A model generated the notes under the pieces. The model was given only the letters and a program-made list of their open reading frames with translations. It was not told where the DNA came from and searched no databases. Source: Bigelowiella natans CCMP2755 (lineage: Eukaryota; Cercozoa; Chlorarachniophyceae). From it: a stretch of DNA of 64,000 nucleotides. The stretch lies in contig ADNK01000140.1 in NCBI GenBank assembly GCA_000320545.1, positions 94,501 to 158,500 of the forward strand, in the 5' to 3' direction. Below, in pieces: positions 36,872 to 48,712 of the stretch (positions are counted from its first letter, which is position 1; every line of letters starts with the position of its first letter). The position numbers and the translations under genes are program-made.

Positions 36872-38387
36872 GAGCAAATGGTTTAGTTGTGTGTCAGCAT
36901 GGTGTACATGATAGTTTCTGCTTCTGAACCACCACTGTGTGTTCGAATGTACCTGCTTGTGTTTGTTTCTGATGCTCAGTGTAAGCAAGTGTGTGAGCAT
37001 GCTAGCATGACATGTGTGAGCATGGCATGTGTGGATCATGCAATGTGCATGCTGCTGCAACGTGACATCCAGCAGCAGCACCCATGATCTAGATGATACC
37101 TGACACAAAATTGTTCTCGCCGCACGCTAGCATCTGCTGCACACAAAAATCCACCCAATATGCTCCTCGTGGCGCATCACGTCCAACAACGCACTGGACC
37201 ACAATTGTGTGTCACTGCAGCGCGGACTGCAGACACAGTTGTGCATGCGCACATGCACCTCTAGACCTGCGCTAGCCTGTACGTGCGCACATTGGCTCAT
37301 GCGCTAGCGTGCAGCCTTCCGTGGGCCTTTCATCTTCTTGTTCATTTTGCTCTAGCTAGTAGTGCAATGCTGGCTTGCTGCACATCTCAAGCTTTCGTGG
37401 TGATCTCACTGATGAGTGAGGAGGAAGTCTAGAAGTGGTGAGTTGGCACTTCTGACGATCCTCCGCCAGCTGCACCGCCGTTCTAGCGTTGGAACTTCTA
37501 GACTTCTTGTTCATGCATGTGTTCACTCATGCATGCCAGCATCGCCAACGCTAGAACGTGCACTTCTAGACTTGTGACAGATGGACAAGATTGCACCACA
37601 ATCGATCGACCCTGCGCAGAGCTCTGCTGGCGGATCAGGCACGTGCTGTGCTGTGCCTTCTCCACGCGTTTGCATCAGGTACGTTGTGCTCGCGGTGATG
37701 CGCTATGCACGCCTGCTAGCTGCTAGCAGGGAGCTAGACAGCGGCGCACACGTTCAAGCAAGGACAGAAGGCTAGAAGGCTGTTGACACCAACTCCATTG
37801 TTGCACGTTCCTGATGAGCAGGCAGCTCTTTGTCACAGTGATTTCATCCAACGCTAGAACGCAGAACGCGTGCTGATGAATGAGTGGCCCATGCATGCTA
37901 GCATGCTTGCCATCACTAGCTAGATCATGCTAGCATGCTATGGACAACGCACATGACACCACTGTGTCCATTCTTGCTAGTCTAGTAGTCATTGTGGACG
38001 CAATGTTCTTTGCACGATCAACAATGGACTTGTTTCATCGCTCTTGACAACAAGCTCAATGATCCAAGTCTTTGAAAAAGCTATAAAGATGGACACAATA
38101 CACACCGCACATGCAATGCATTCTAGCATAGAACATGATTTGTCTGTTCCTCTGAAACTGTGCTGAAAGTTAAACTTCTGTCTTGTCTTCAACATCGTGT
38201 TCGAGAGAGCGAAGGCCCACATGCACAAACTCTGGCCCAATTGATGTAATGAATGCATACTCGTATCATCTTGGAAACTTTCAGGGTGGAGAACAGTATG
38301 TAACAATCAGAGAAATACGGTATCTGTCTGTGTGGCTAAATTAGAGTGACCTCATAAGTTTCGCCTAAGCATCTCGACTATTCACAA
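36872..38387. other. Tail-to-tail gap, palindrome-dense
   Basis: No exon supported despite several short open frames. Contains three copies of CATGCTAGCATG (36998-37009, 37894-37905, 37926-37937), plus many TCTAGA and GCTAGC words, and two similar segments around 37480 and 37545-37570 containing the phrase AACGCTAGAACG or its reverse. GC is higher than in the neighbouring introns. Confidence 0.55.
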
Positions 38388-41300
38388 CTATGAAAGAGTT
38401 AATTTCGAAGCTATTTTTTGAATGTCCGCCGGCTTGGCTCCTATGCATCCCGCCACAAACTTCTTAGCCTTGATTGCTAGCAAGAAGAATGAGCTTTTCT
38501 TGGAAGCAAATTTCTGATACAGAATTGCTAGAGCAAGTAATGTCGCAGCGGCACTTCCCTCATTGCCTGATTTTGAGGTAATTGCAGTAAAACCAGCATC
38601 TTTCCAAGCTCCAGTCACGACTGACTTAATTTTGGTCTCATCGGTGACATTCTGAAGTCCAAGCGTTGATGCTATTTGGAGCAGGACATTGCTCAGCTCC
38701 CAAGATCCATCTGACTTTTGAAGCTTAACAAGCTCACTAAACGCTTGTTCCGCCCCCTGAATTGTCACCACTTGCTTACCTCGCTTGCCTCTGCTCATCT
38801 TTTTTTCTTCCTTTTGCAGGCTCCGGAAACCTCCCAAACCTCCGATTAGCTCATCTTCAGCAGCATTATCATCGTCATCATAATCTTCTTCGCATTCCAT
38901 ATTCTTATCAAGCTTGACCTTCTCTAACATATTTTTAGGTTGCTGCTGTTGTTGCGATTGAGCAGGCATAGCACTAAACAAATCTAGTGATTCTCCTGCT
39001 GAAGGAGCGGGGGGTGGGGGAGCTGCTGAACCAGCAAATCCAAAGCTAGAAATATTACTTGAAGGCTGTGACCAAGATGAGTTCATAGCACCGATAGGAG
39101 CTCTTCCTCTTCCTCGAGCTCTTCCTCTTCCTCCTCCTCCAGGAGCTCTTCCTCTTCCTCGAGCTCTTCCTCTTCCTCCTCCTCCAGGAGCTCCTGGAGG
39201 AGCTGGAGGAGCTCCTCCGCTTCCTCCTCTTGATAAACGAGAACGACGGCCTCCTCCGTATCCTTGCATCCCATTCGTTGCTGAGTTACGAAAAGCTGAA
39301 CGAGGAGCTGCAGCCATTCTAGACCGCTCTTTATATAAGCACTTCCTGGGAGATTTACTCTTCTTCTTCCTACTCATCCTCATTAGACCTCTTGCTGGAC
39401 TCCTACTAGGACTTACACTTGTGCTTCTTGTGATCGCATCCTGACCATGTGCAATCGGTATCACATGCTTTTGTGACTTGGGTGCTTTTTGTCTCTCCTC
39501 CTGATTATCGTCGTCTTCCTTCTCCATGACAGCGACGAATGAGGTCTCTGATGACGCCAGGTTGTACTGAAGAGCGAGACGGCGAATCTCGTCTTTGTCC
39601 CGTTTAGTAGTGTTTGGCATGTTTTCGAGTTCGCGTATTCGAGACCGAGCTGCGAGTACATGCAATAACGTGCCCTTTCTTGGCTTAATGCTTTTGTCGA
39701 TCTGCACCTCAATCGTCTCATCATCTTGGTTTGCTGTGGACTTGAGGAACACGGTTGCTCCATCCCACTTTCCTTCCGTTGCTGCTACATGCGTAGCATA
39801 GACGAATTGACGCCCTGGATACACAGGTGGCGTGATCTCTGGGACCTGCTTGAAGCCCTTACTTTTGAGAGCTATGTCACCCCAGTCTACCTTTGTGTTG
39901 CACAATGGCGGCTGGAGGGCAGCGCATATGCTGCGCATGACCTGCTCGCTAATCTTCTCGGTTTCTCTCACCATTTCACACGTCCCGCGAGACTTGCGTG
40001 CGATGCCTTTGCACAAAGCTACAGACGCACCACTCCCAATTCCGAATGTGAAGATTCTTGTATCATGCGCATGCTCGGCAGCCATTCTGACGATAAGATC
40101 AGTGTTGCGGACCTCTCCATCGGTGAGGAGAAATACCTAATGTATGTTTAAAGCGATGGATGCAGCAGCAGCAGCAGGTAATCAGCTGAAAGAAGAGAGA
40201 GACATGGAGATTCTTTATCTCTGTCACCGTCTTTCGTTCTCATTATCCAATTCAAATGACAACAACAACAACTACAGCTACAACTAACAAACCTGCCGTG
40301 GATATCCTGGCGTTTGTTTCTCTGCCAATATATCGCGTAAGGGGTTCATAATGTTAGTCCCCCCCCTCGCATACATTCGTGATACGAAAGCTTCGGCTTG
40401 CTGCATAGTTGAATCGTCGTACTTCTGCGAGCTTTGGAAAAGTTTCTGGTAGTTCTTGTTGAAGGATACCATGTTAAAGATGCAGTTGGTTGGGAGTGAG
40501 CTAAGGAACAGTTGGAGCGTTTGCTTCGTTTGTTCCATACGTGAACCTGACATAGATCCTGAGACATCTACAAGGAAAATTACCTCGCAGAACATATCGG
40601 TATCTGGCTCCACCTGATGATAAACATAACAACAGATGATTGCGGTAATATTTATTAAGTCTTGCTATAATATCCTCGCTATCATTCGTTTGATCGGTGT
40701 ATTCCTTAGTAGATGAATGTATTTATCATTACCATCTCCCGGTTAAAGCTAATTTGCACAACGCGGGATTCTGGTGACGCTTGTTCCGCCTCCTCCTCTT
40801 TACCATCATTCCCTTTTTTCTTTTCTTTTAAAGTTGGAATCACGAATGTCCCATCGTTTGTTGAGTCATAGTCTTCAACAGCTGCTCTGGTGCTGTATGG
40901 TTCTTCTTGCTCTATGAGGAGAACGAACTCCTTCGTCAGCTTCTCCTTCTTCTCCAGCTTAATTATCTTGCGCATTGCTCCATCGTAAGCAGTTTTTGTT
41001 GAATGGGATGGCGTAGATATAGACGTAATGTTGGATGGCATTTGAATGTCAGCAGTCAAACTGAGCTCATAAGGAAGATCTTCATCATCGAGTCGTTCAA
41101 TTTGCCCCTCTTTTGCAGTAGGCTTTGTTTTCTTTTTCCTTCTTTCATTGTCCTTCTTCTCCGATGCTTTGCTTTGCCTTAAGATGTACTCTAGCTGCTG
41201 AGCTTCTGTCATGCGAGAGAGCTGTGATGCAGATAAAGTTCCCTCTTCTTGCTTCTGAACTCCCCTTTTCTCGGGAGCCGTCCAAGGGGCATAGCCGTTG

Positions 41301-42340
41301 GAGACGACTATAAATGGAAGTGAAGGGCACAATCGAAAAAAGGGTTCGAAAATCAAGTTGATGTGAGTCTGTTCAACTTATTTCGCCGGTGTTTGTGCAC
41401 ACGAAAATCTACTACGACGCAACTGAGATACGAATCTATTGAACAGAGCTACTCCTCCTCCTATCTATCTTATGCTCTTATGACTTGACAATGATAGCAA
41501 AGCAAGAACCATCGAAGCACTTACCAGTTGGAAATACAAAGCGGGCAGCAGGTCCTTCGGAATCGAGCTCGGAGACATATATTATTTTGATATCACAGGT
41601 TTCCTGGAAGGTAATATGTGAAGTAAATGATTCTGATGGCTCGTCATGATTGAATCACTAGTATTATGAGTTGTGTTAAGTGCCTTCGAGAGCAGATTTC
41701 CGATCTCGCAAACAAATACGTTTTCCGATTTGTCTTCTTTCTCGAGAAGAGCTGCTACTTGCTTGTTATTAACCGCGGTGTTATAAGTTTGCTTGGCTTC
41801 TTCGCGGCCTTGTACTTTCCCCTATAACACATGTGTTTTGTTTCGGTATTATACCCTGCTAACCTTTATTTTATGATATGCACCACCTTGATCGATTTCT
41901 TGCCTATCTTAGCTTCGAAACCGCACACGGCAGCATCTTCTTCCAATGGGAAGATATACTTCACCTTTCAGATTCCATAATTAACATGATGAGTGGGCAT
42001 ACATTAGATGTTAATAAATCTCTAACCTCCAGAGGTTTGTCGCCGTAGTTTGTGAATTTCTGCTTGACTATTGTTCTCGTACTGAAGTGAACGATTTCAA
42101 CCTTTGCCTGCACGCCCACGAGTGCAATCTAACATAAACAATAGAAGAGTTGTGATAGGAGTATCTTTCAAACAAACGAAGAGTTAGCATCTTTAAAACA
42201 AACGAACACCTTCGGCCTTTCTTTTGTCGGAGCTGTGACAAAAAGTCCGCACTTCCTTCGTAAGTTCTGCAAAGTGGAAAGAGTTAAAGATAAAGATCTC
42301 GATGATCCCACTCATTCAGCAGTACCTCAAATATAGTCAT
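38388..42340 (-). CDS. VIT and VWA domain protein (VWA5A / PARP4-like, no PARP domain)
   Basis: Nine leftward exons close in phase: 42340-42326, 42266-42210, 42128-42027, 41964-41887, 41821-41684, 41603-41525, 41307-40733, 40613-40293, 40136-38388, about 1037 residues. The N-terminal VIT domain shows VKYIFPLEEDAAVCGFEAKI, GREEAKQTYNTAV and ARFVFPT. The VWA domain starts EVIFLVDVSGSMSGSRM, a complete MIDAS DxSxS metal site, followed by ARGGTNIMNPL and FLLTDGEVRN. A Gly/Arg/Pro-rich segment with a duplicated 15-residue unit precedes a C-terminal helical domain (SDGSWELSNVLLQIASTLG), as in VWA5A and PARP4. Family members act as adaptors, including in vault particles and inter-alpha inhibitors; the exact role here is unknown. 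The fifth intron (41604-41683) appears to be GC-AG. A charged, low-complexity insert divides VIT from VWA. Confidence 0.92.
39096..39185 (-). repeat. Two identical 45-bp tandem units in coding sequence
   Basis: 39096-39140 and 39141-39185 are identical and encode the 15-residue unit GGGGRGRARGRGRAP twice; a partial third copy follows at 39186. It adds an RGG-like low-complexity segment to the VIT-VWA protein. Confidence 0.95.
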
Positions 42341-44875
42341 TTTGGATTCTTCGATCGTTGGATTCGATCGTTGGATTGTTCCTACTCGCTTCGATCGAGC
42401 TTTCCAACACTCAGAAATGCGGTGTGAATTTACTCATGTGACAACCAAATTTACATGCAGCACAGAAATAAATCGACGGCGTTCTTCCTTCGAGCAGAAT
42501 CAGAATGGGAAGGCTCTCAGAAATATCTAGGTTAGATTTAGATTGCAAAAATGTGGCAAAATTCCTTTGAGAAGAAGGCGTTAGTGTTGCAACGAGCAAC
42601 CGGCAACAACAAACCGCAACAACGACAACAAGAAGCAGTTTCTCGAGCTTTGAGGCATTTCTTTGTCGCTATCATTTTTAGCCATGCATTCATCGTGTCA
42701 ATTTTTTGCAGGGATTTGTCGTTGTGTGTGCCTTCTCAGCCATGTCTTCACATGACAAGCTCTGCCTTGCTTTGGGGGCCAGATCTGGTTGTTCCTTCGA
42801 CTGACAAAGAAATCGACAGGGCTTTCCGTCGAACCATTGTCCTGCTTGACAATTTTGCTGCTGTTCGCCATTCCAATTCCTAGTGTCAGTTGCAACCTGG
42901 TCACACTTCAACTGCACCAACAAACAACATCCATGCCAGCATGGCAACTTCATCCTTCGTGCGGCTCCGGCGCTTCAGATGGGTTGTCAACTGGTTTTTC
43001 ATGTCTCATCACCAACAGGGTGCTGACAAGTCCTTGCAACGAGTGTTGTTGAGGCTCTGCTGCACGCAAACGCCTGTCTCCCATGTGGTTCTGGCGCACG
43101 TGGATTTGATCAACGCTTTGTTCATTCTTCATTGTTCATTGTCAGGATTTCCTGGAGGATTTCCGAACTTTCTTCTTGGACTCTTTCATTCATGAAACGC
43201 AAAAAAGCAGAAATGGAAGTGCAATTCGCTCCGTCCAGGACGACCCCGGACAAAGCTGCCACACTGGCACACGTCACGCTGGCACGTGCACGCATGTGAG
43301 CCAACCCTGCTGGCTGTGATGGTCTGCAGCACGTGGACGCGCGCGCGCCCGTTGGAAAAGGATTGGCCGTCAGCTCGGTGTTTGTTGTCACGCGTGCTTC
43401 AATTGACCCCTGTTTGTTCCGACGAATCGATTGCGCGTGCGTGTTTTTTGCCCCTTCTTGTTCTGGCCTTCCCGCTCGACCAATTGTGAACAGCACGTGC
43501 AACGCAAGCACAAACAACGCACTGAGTGAACAAAGCGCTCGATGTCATCAGAGGAAAAGAAAGTGGAACGAACGAGACGGAAGCCACTTGTCAAAGTGAA
43601 GTGCGAGCTGGGTGCGCCGTGGCAATGCACGGTGAAATCAGCTGCACGCATTCCTGCCCATCAACCGACACGTGCGATGAAGGTTGGCATCAACGATGTT
43701 GCGCACTTTTGCCCAGAACGCGGGATTTGACAAAGCCCATTGCGATTGCAAAAGTTCAGAGGTCCAGAGCTGGAGAGGTGAGTCTGAGTCACAACTGGAA
43801 AGGAAGGACAGTTTTTCTGGGGTGTCCGGGATTGGACAAACCACCGGCTGCTGTCCGGCGTTTGAGCAAGAAGTGCTTCAAGACCGCCCACGTCCAGACG
43901 TCCTCGCACCCCACGTTCCTTTTGAGGAATGGACAGGAGGAGCTTGAGGTGCAGAACAGGTGCGAAACACCCGCACGTTGGTGTGGGTGACAGGGTGTGT
44001 GTGACCCCACGGATCCGGATGGATTCTGGGCGGACGACGGGGGTCATGGTCGGGAGTGTGCGGACCCCGCGGTGACCTGGTGGATGGTCAAAATCATCGG
44101 GTCCGGATGAGGTGCTTGCGACTGGGGGAGGTGTCATGCGTGAGGCAACAGCCATGGCCAAATCCCTTGCAGCATGCCAGCGTGCTGCTGGCATGGTTGA
44201 GTCGCGCGCACTTCGGGAGGCGACGACAAGGATTCAACAAGTCGCCTCCGAGGAACGCAGTGGGATCAATCAGGTCAGATTTGGCACGCAGCTAGACAGT
44301 TGTCGCACCAACACGAATGGCTGCCATTGCGTGCGCATTGTTTTGCAGGTGCTGAAACGTTCAACGGCTGTCAACATGCACCAACCATTTTGCCATCGGC
44401 AGCCATCGCATTGCCACGCAGCTCAAAATTGCAAAAATCCGCAACGTGAAAATTTGCCCACTGACGATGCACTGCTGCTGAGCGAAATTGCTAGAATGAC
44501 ATGGCAAAAATCATGGGCACAGCACGTGTCTTTCATCCAAATGATTTGCATCTTTGTCAAAACGACATCGCGTTTGCTCTCCACCTGCTGCATCAGGATG
44601 ACCATTGAAAATTTTTGATCACTTCGTTGCATCTGTCTGATTGCATGCACGTTTGATCACACATCAATGGACATGCTAGCATGGGTGTCCAAGTGTGTCA
44701 CATTGATGGAGAAACAATCTTCTCGCGAGAGGCAGAAAGCAAAAGAAATTCACAGCAGGACAAAACGTGAACGAAAATTCCCAAGTTGCAAAGTTGTGCA
44801 ATTTCAAACTCACATAGCTCCATGGCCATGTGATGTAGATGTGCGTCTTGCATGACTCCATCATCACCACTGTTT
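42341..44875. other. 2.5-kb gap between two leftward genes
   Basis: The only long gap that is not tail-to-tail. It contains the VIT-VWA promoter at its left end. Open frames up to about 170 codons occur on both strands (for example 43526-43990 and 44112-44618), but none resembles a known protein and I could not join them with splice sites. GC is raised around 43250-44300. CATGCTAGCATG lies at 44672-44683 and a variant CATGCCAGCATG near 42931. A diverged or non-coding gene may be hidden here. Confidence 0.4.
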
Positions 44876-47800
44876 TTATGAACAAATCTTTTGGTCTGGA
44901 TCATCATATTTTCCCGCTTTGTCTTGGACGGAGGGCCTCCTTTCATCGTTAACTTTGTTTTCATCTTTTACAGCATCATTTTTTTTGCTGAATCTCTTTC
45001 TCAGCATTTGTTCGATTGCTGGCCAAAGGCCTATTGCGGACCCCACTGAAAGCAAAAGTTTGAGCAGCCAATGATTTTGCCACTGTCAACAAAATAGGGT
45101 GAATACATTGCATAGTTCTAGTACTTCTATGTTATTTTGAAGCTTCAAATGGTCATTAAACGCTTCAAATTGCGTAAATTATAATGAGCAACAATGTGCT
45201 GTGGTGGGCATAATGCCTGACTTTCGAAATTGTAAATTTTATGATTTTTTTTTAATGTTTCTTTGCTGTGAAATTGATTTTACATTTAAAGCAATTTCTT
45301 ACCTTTTCGACAATAGAGCTCAAAGTCCATGGCTTGTGTATTCGTTTATCTTCCACTTCTAACAATAGCTTGAGACAATCCCGCACTTTATGGAGTTCTG
45401 GGAGAGGATTTGAATTGGAATTCGAGGTGCATCCAGTGCAATAGCGAGAGGCCTCGTATACTCGTTTCACAACAACCCCGTTTTCAATTGGAAAGTCGGG
45501 GTAATTCCAGATCGGTTTAGCTCCTTCATTCTCCAAACAATTATTGCATTCCCCGATGTAACCCTGAAAACAATAAAGGTGTAATGGATGTGATGCCTGT
45601 TGTTGATGGCATTGGTAATGGTGGCGGTTGTGACAATTGTGATTGTTTGGATGTGCTTACAACCTTCAATCGTAGCAGCAGTTGGTAGTAGAAATTATGC
45701 AGGCCCTCATTATCTGCATCATGACATAGCCAAGAGCGAGCTGCTTCAAGCTCGGCTTTAATGTCATACCATGGGATATTGTTACTTTTGGCACAGATAT
45801 CACTACTGCACCACTCGCTACCACCATTGATGTTTTCGTAAATTTCATTGTCGTCATTCTCAGGAGACTTAAATTTAATGTCATCACTCACATCTCCTTC
45901 CTCGACTTCCTTTTCCTCTTCTTCACCTTGCTCTCCTCCATTCCATCCCCCCCTCATTTCGTCTTTTTCATCTTTTTTGTTGTCATCCCCTTCCCATTTT
46001 ATTGTTCTCCATTCTTCTTCCTCACCCATTAATGACTCCGTTTCACTTGCTAAACTAATAGGCATAAGAGTACGACGTAGCCACTGTAGGGCCTCGCCAT
46101 TTCTCGGGTTTCTAAATGCCGTATGCGTGGTTGGTGTCAAATGTTCATTCATCAGCGTGTCGTGCATCCCAAATAGAAAATCATTGAACTCTTTCTCCTT
46201 TTTGCGCAATGTATCAATTGCAATGTGCAATTCGTCATGTTCTTTCCCAGTATCGTCGTTGCGTACAGTGTTTGCCAATCCAAGAACCTGCGTTTCCGCT
46301 TCACGAATCTGATTAAGGTGCCCGATGTACCATTTGCAGTACCACTCCTTTTGGTACAAAGGATTTTTGCTAAGAGCATTCATCACTAGATTCATGGCGT
46401 CCACGCGCCACTCTTTCACAAAGGTTTCAATCTGCTCGTCGGGCATCTGTAGGAACTTTTGTTGCAGCATTTGGGACGTCAGATAACGATGCAAAAACAT
46501 GTCAAATACAAGGTGATGCATACCGTCACCGTCAAGAACCATATCATCAAATGCCTGGCCCACTCTTCTCTCTTTTACGGCAACATGTACTGGTAGTAGG
46601 TCTCTCCACAAGATATCCCATTTTCGTTGGGACATTAGTGAAAGCACATTCTCCTTTTTCCAAGGATCAGAATTCATGGGCACCATATAGTCACGATCAG
46701 ATTTTATATTCATCCGGTCGATCACAGTTCCTAACTGTGTCAAGATTCGAAAATCTGCAGCACATCCGTTGTGAGTTTCTATGGCTACATGTCTATTTTC
46801 TCTAGGAGCTAATCGCCAGTCTTGAGGATACGTGCATCGTCGATCTGAATGTTTTTGCACTATATGTACAAAACAAACGTTACGTGTCCAATAATCCTTA
46901 TATGAGTCAACCATCTCACACCCAACATTACATGGGCCGGTGTCGCCATCTTGTTTGCCAAAAAAATCGAGAATGGCTCCAGCTCCCATAGTCTGGACTC
47001 TATCACTAATTGCTGTGATTTTCTTCTTTATGAGCTTATTTGATTCTGCTATTGAATGTGCGCAGTCACTAACCTTTCGACCAAAAAAAAAATTCATCAT
47101 GTGTACATACAATCGAGGTTATCAAAACAGTTATAAATTTTAATTATTTTTTTATTGAATCACACAACTTGTGCAATTTCACAACGCGCATTTAGTTACC
47201 AGTTTGCTTGGTTGGAAGTGACTGCGTTTGAGTCCTCGTGCTTCCCACTCCTTTTTGAAACCTTTCTCAAGATCTTTGCCTTCCTTCTTAGTGTGCTTCC
47301 CCCTGTTCTTCTCCTCTCTGATTTTATGAGCATGATCTAGAGCCTTTACGCGGGTAAGCTTCTTTTCTCTTTCAATGCGTTGCATGATCGGCTGGAAATA
47401 GTGGACAGCATCTTTTAGATGCCCATTTGAACGCAGCAGATCTATTTCTACATCGATGGAGGATTCCTTTAATCCCTGTTCTCTTCTCTTCCTATGGAAA
47501 ACTTCAGTTTGTTGAGCGAAACTGCTATCTTTGTATGCAGCTGCAGGCTCTGTGATGACAAGCCGCATGAATTTGATTTGTTCCACCTCCTCTCTGTTCA
47601 TCGGAGCAACGCATTTCCCGTTTGGCCAGGAATCTGCGCAATTCTTTGAGCTTTGGATCACGCCAAAACGACCTTGGCCATCCTTGCAAGTTGGGTCCGG
47701 GATACCGTCTGCATCACAGTCCCTGCATTCGAACAGCTTTGGTAAGTGCATGTTGATTCAAACAACGCTCTTGGAACATCAAACATGGGGTGAAATTTGT

Positions 47801-47924
47801 CTATGAATGCTTGGCACCTTATTTCGAAGTCAGCTCCTTCGTGTGAGCACCATCCATTAGCTACCTTACATGTCTTTGCTAGCAGTGCAACTGGAAGGAT
47901 TGCGACGAGGATTAACCTTGCCAT
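44876..47924 (-). CDS. Unknown type I membrane protein with Cys-rich ectodomain
   Basis: Five leftward exons close in phase: 47924-47764, 47722-47200, 47073-45664, 45563-45303, 45082-44876, 853 residues. A signal peptide (MARLILVAILPVALLA) is followed by a Cys-rich region (KTCKVANGWCSHEG, then DCDADGIPDPTCKDGQG after a 41-nt intron), a charged helical region, a second Cys-containing region (GPCNVGCEMVDSY, NVCFVHIVQKHSDRRCTYPQ), a Trp-rich helical core, a Glu-rich acidic stretch and a last Cys pair motif (GECNNC ... YCTGC). A single transmembrane helix near the end (HWLLKLLLSVGSAIGLW) leaves a charged tail of about 45 residues. I know of no family with this order. A surface or secretory-pathway protein is the most that can be said. 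Its short first intron is supported by phase and by the in-frame stop that would otherwise follow. Confidence 0.85.
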
Positions 47925-48712
47925 GGTGTTCAGACCTTTCGTGTGAATTCCCCCAAGATGTGTAACATCGCAGCTGATATCCTGTTATCTAGTCTGTCTT
48001 AGAAGTGATGCACAAAAGAGGAATATCTGACGTTAAAGAGATATGCAACAAGAATTTGATTACAATACGTGAAGAACAACTGCAATTCCCTGCATACCTT
48101 GCTGTTCAACAATAATGGTCCACTCTTCTCGTACAGACTCTCTCTCTCTCTCTTTCATTTATTCTCTGGAAATCCTAGGAAATCCTGTTAGATCTAGATA
48201 TCTGTTATTATTTCCAGGAAATCTCTGTTAGCTTTTTGCCCAAACAACATCATCGATCATTTTTTAGGCAAATTTGCCTGAAATCACGCTACCTGTCAAT
48301 CAAACGAAGAGAAGGAGCTTTTCCTGTGGTCGGTTGCTTTTGACGCTGATGTAGCAAATATTCGAGAGACAAGAAGAATAAGGTAGACTCTTATGTAAAA
48401 TGGCCTGGGTAGAGCAGACACCATCAGCAATCCCTCCATTTATGCAAGATTTGTTTATTTGGCATCATTGTTCCGGCAAGGAGTAAATGTACCGGTAGGC
48501 ATCGATCTCTACATAGCAGATCATGTGCATGAAAAGCCGTGCTGCAGAAGCCGTGCTGGATATCTTTTTCGGAAATCAATTTCAAGATCCGAGAAGCCTT
48601 AATCTGCGCTAGCAGGTAGGGTGCACGTAGAAGGCATTGTGCTGCTGCAGTTTACCTCATCTCCGGAAGGTGAATTTTGCAATTGTAGGTCGAAGCATCT
48701 GAAGAGACCACG
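47925..48712. promoter_or_regulatory. Head-to-head gap, type I membrane / SAM-zinc genes
   Basis: About 790 bp between divergent starts. A short (TC)n run lies at about 48137-48155. No motif identified; non-coding 5' exons are possible. Confidence 0.4.

Noticed and set aside
36872-38387. Repeated palindromes taken at first for a CRISPR array or terminal inverted repeats
   Set aside because: Spacing is irregular, there are no unique spacers of constant length, and no transposase frame is nearby.
39083-39274. Leftward frame rich in Glu/Leu
   Set aside because: An alternative frame of the duplicated Gly/Arg repeat in the VIT-VWA gene.
43526-44618. Several overlapping frames of 100-170 codons
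   Set aside because: Present on both strands in a locally GC-richer stretch, where long chance frames are expected; no family resemblance.
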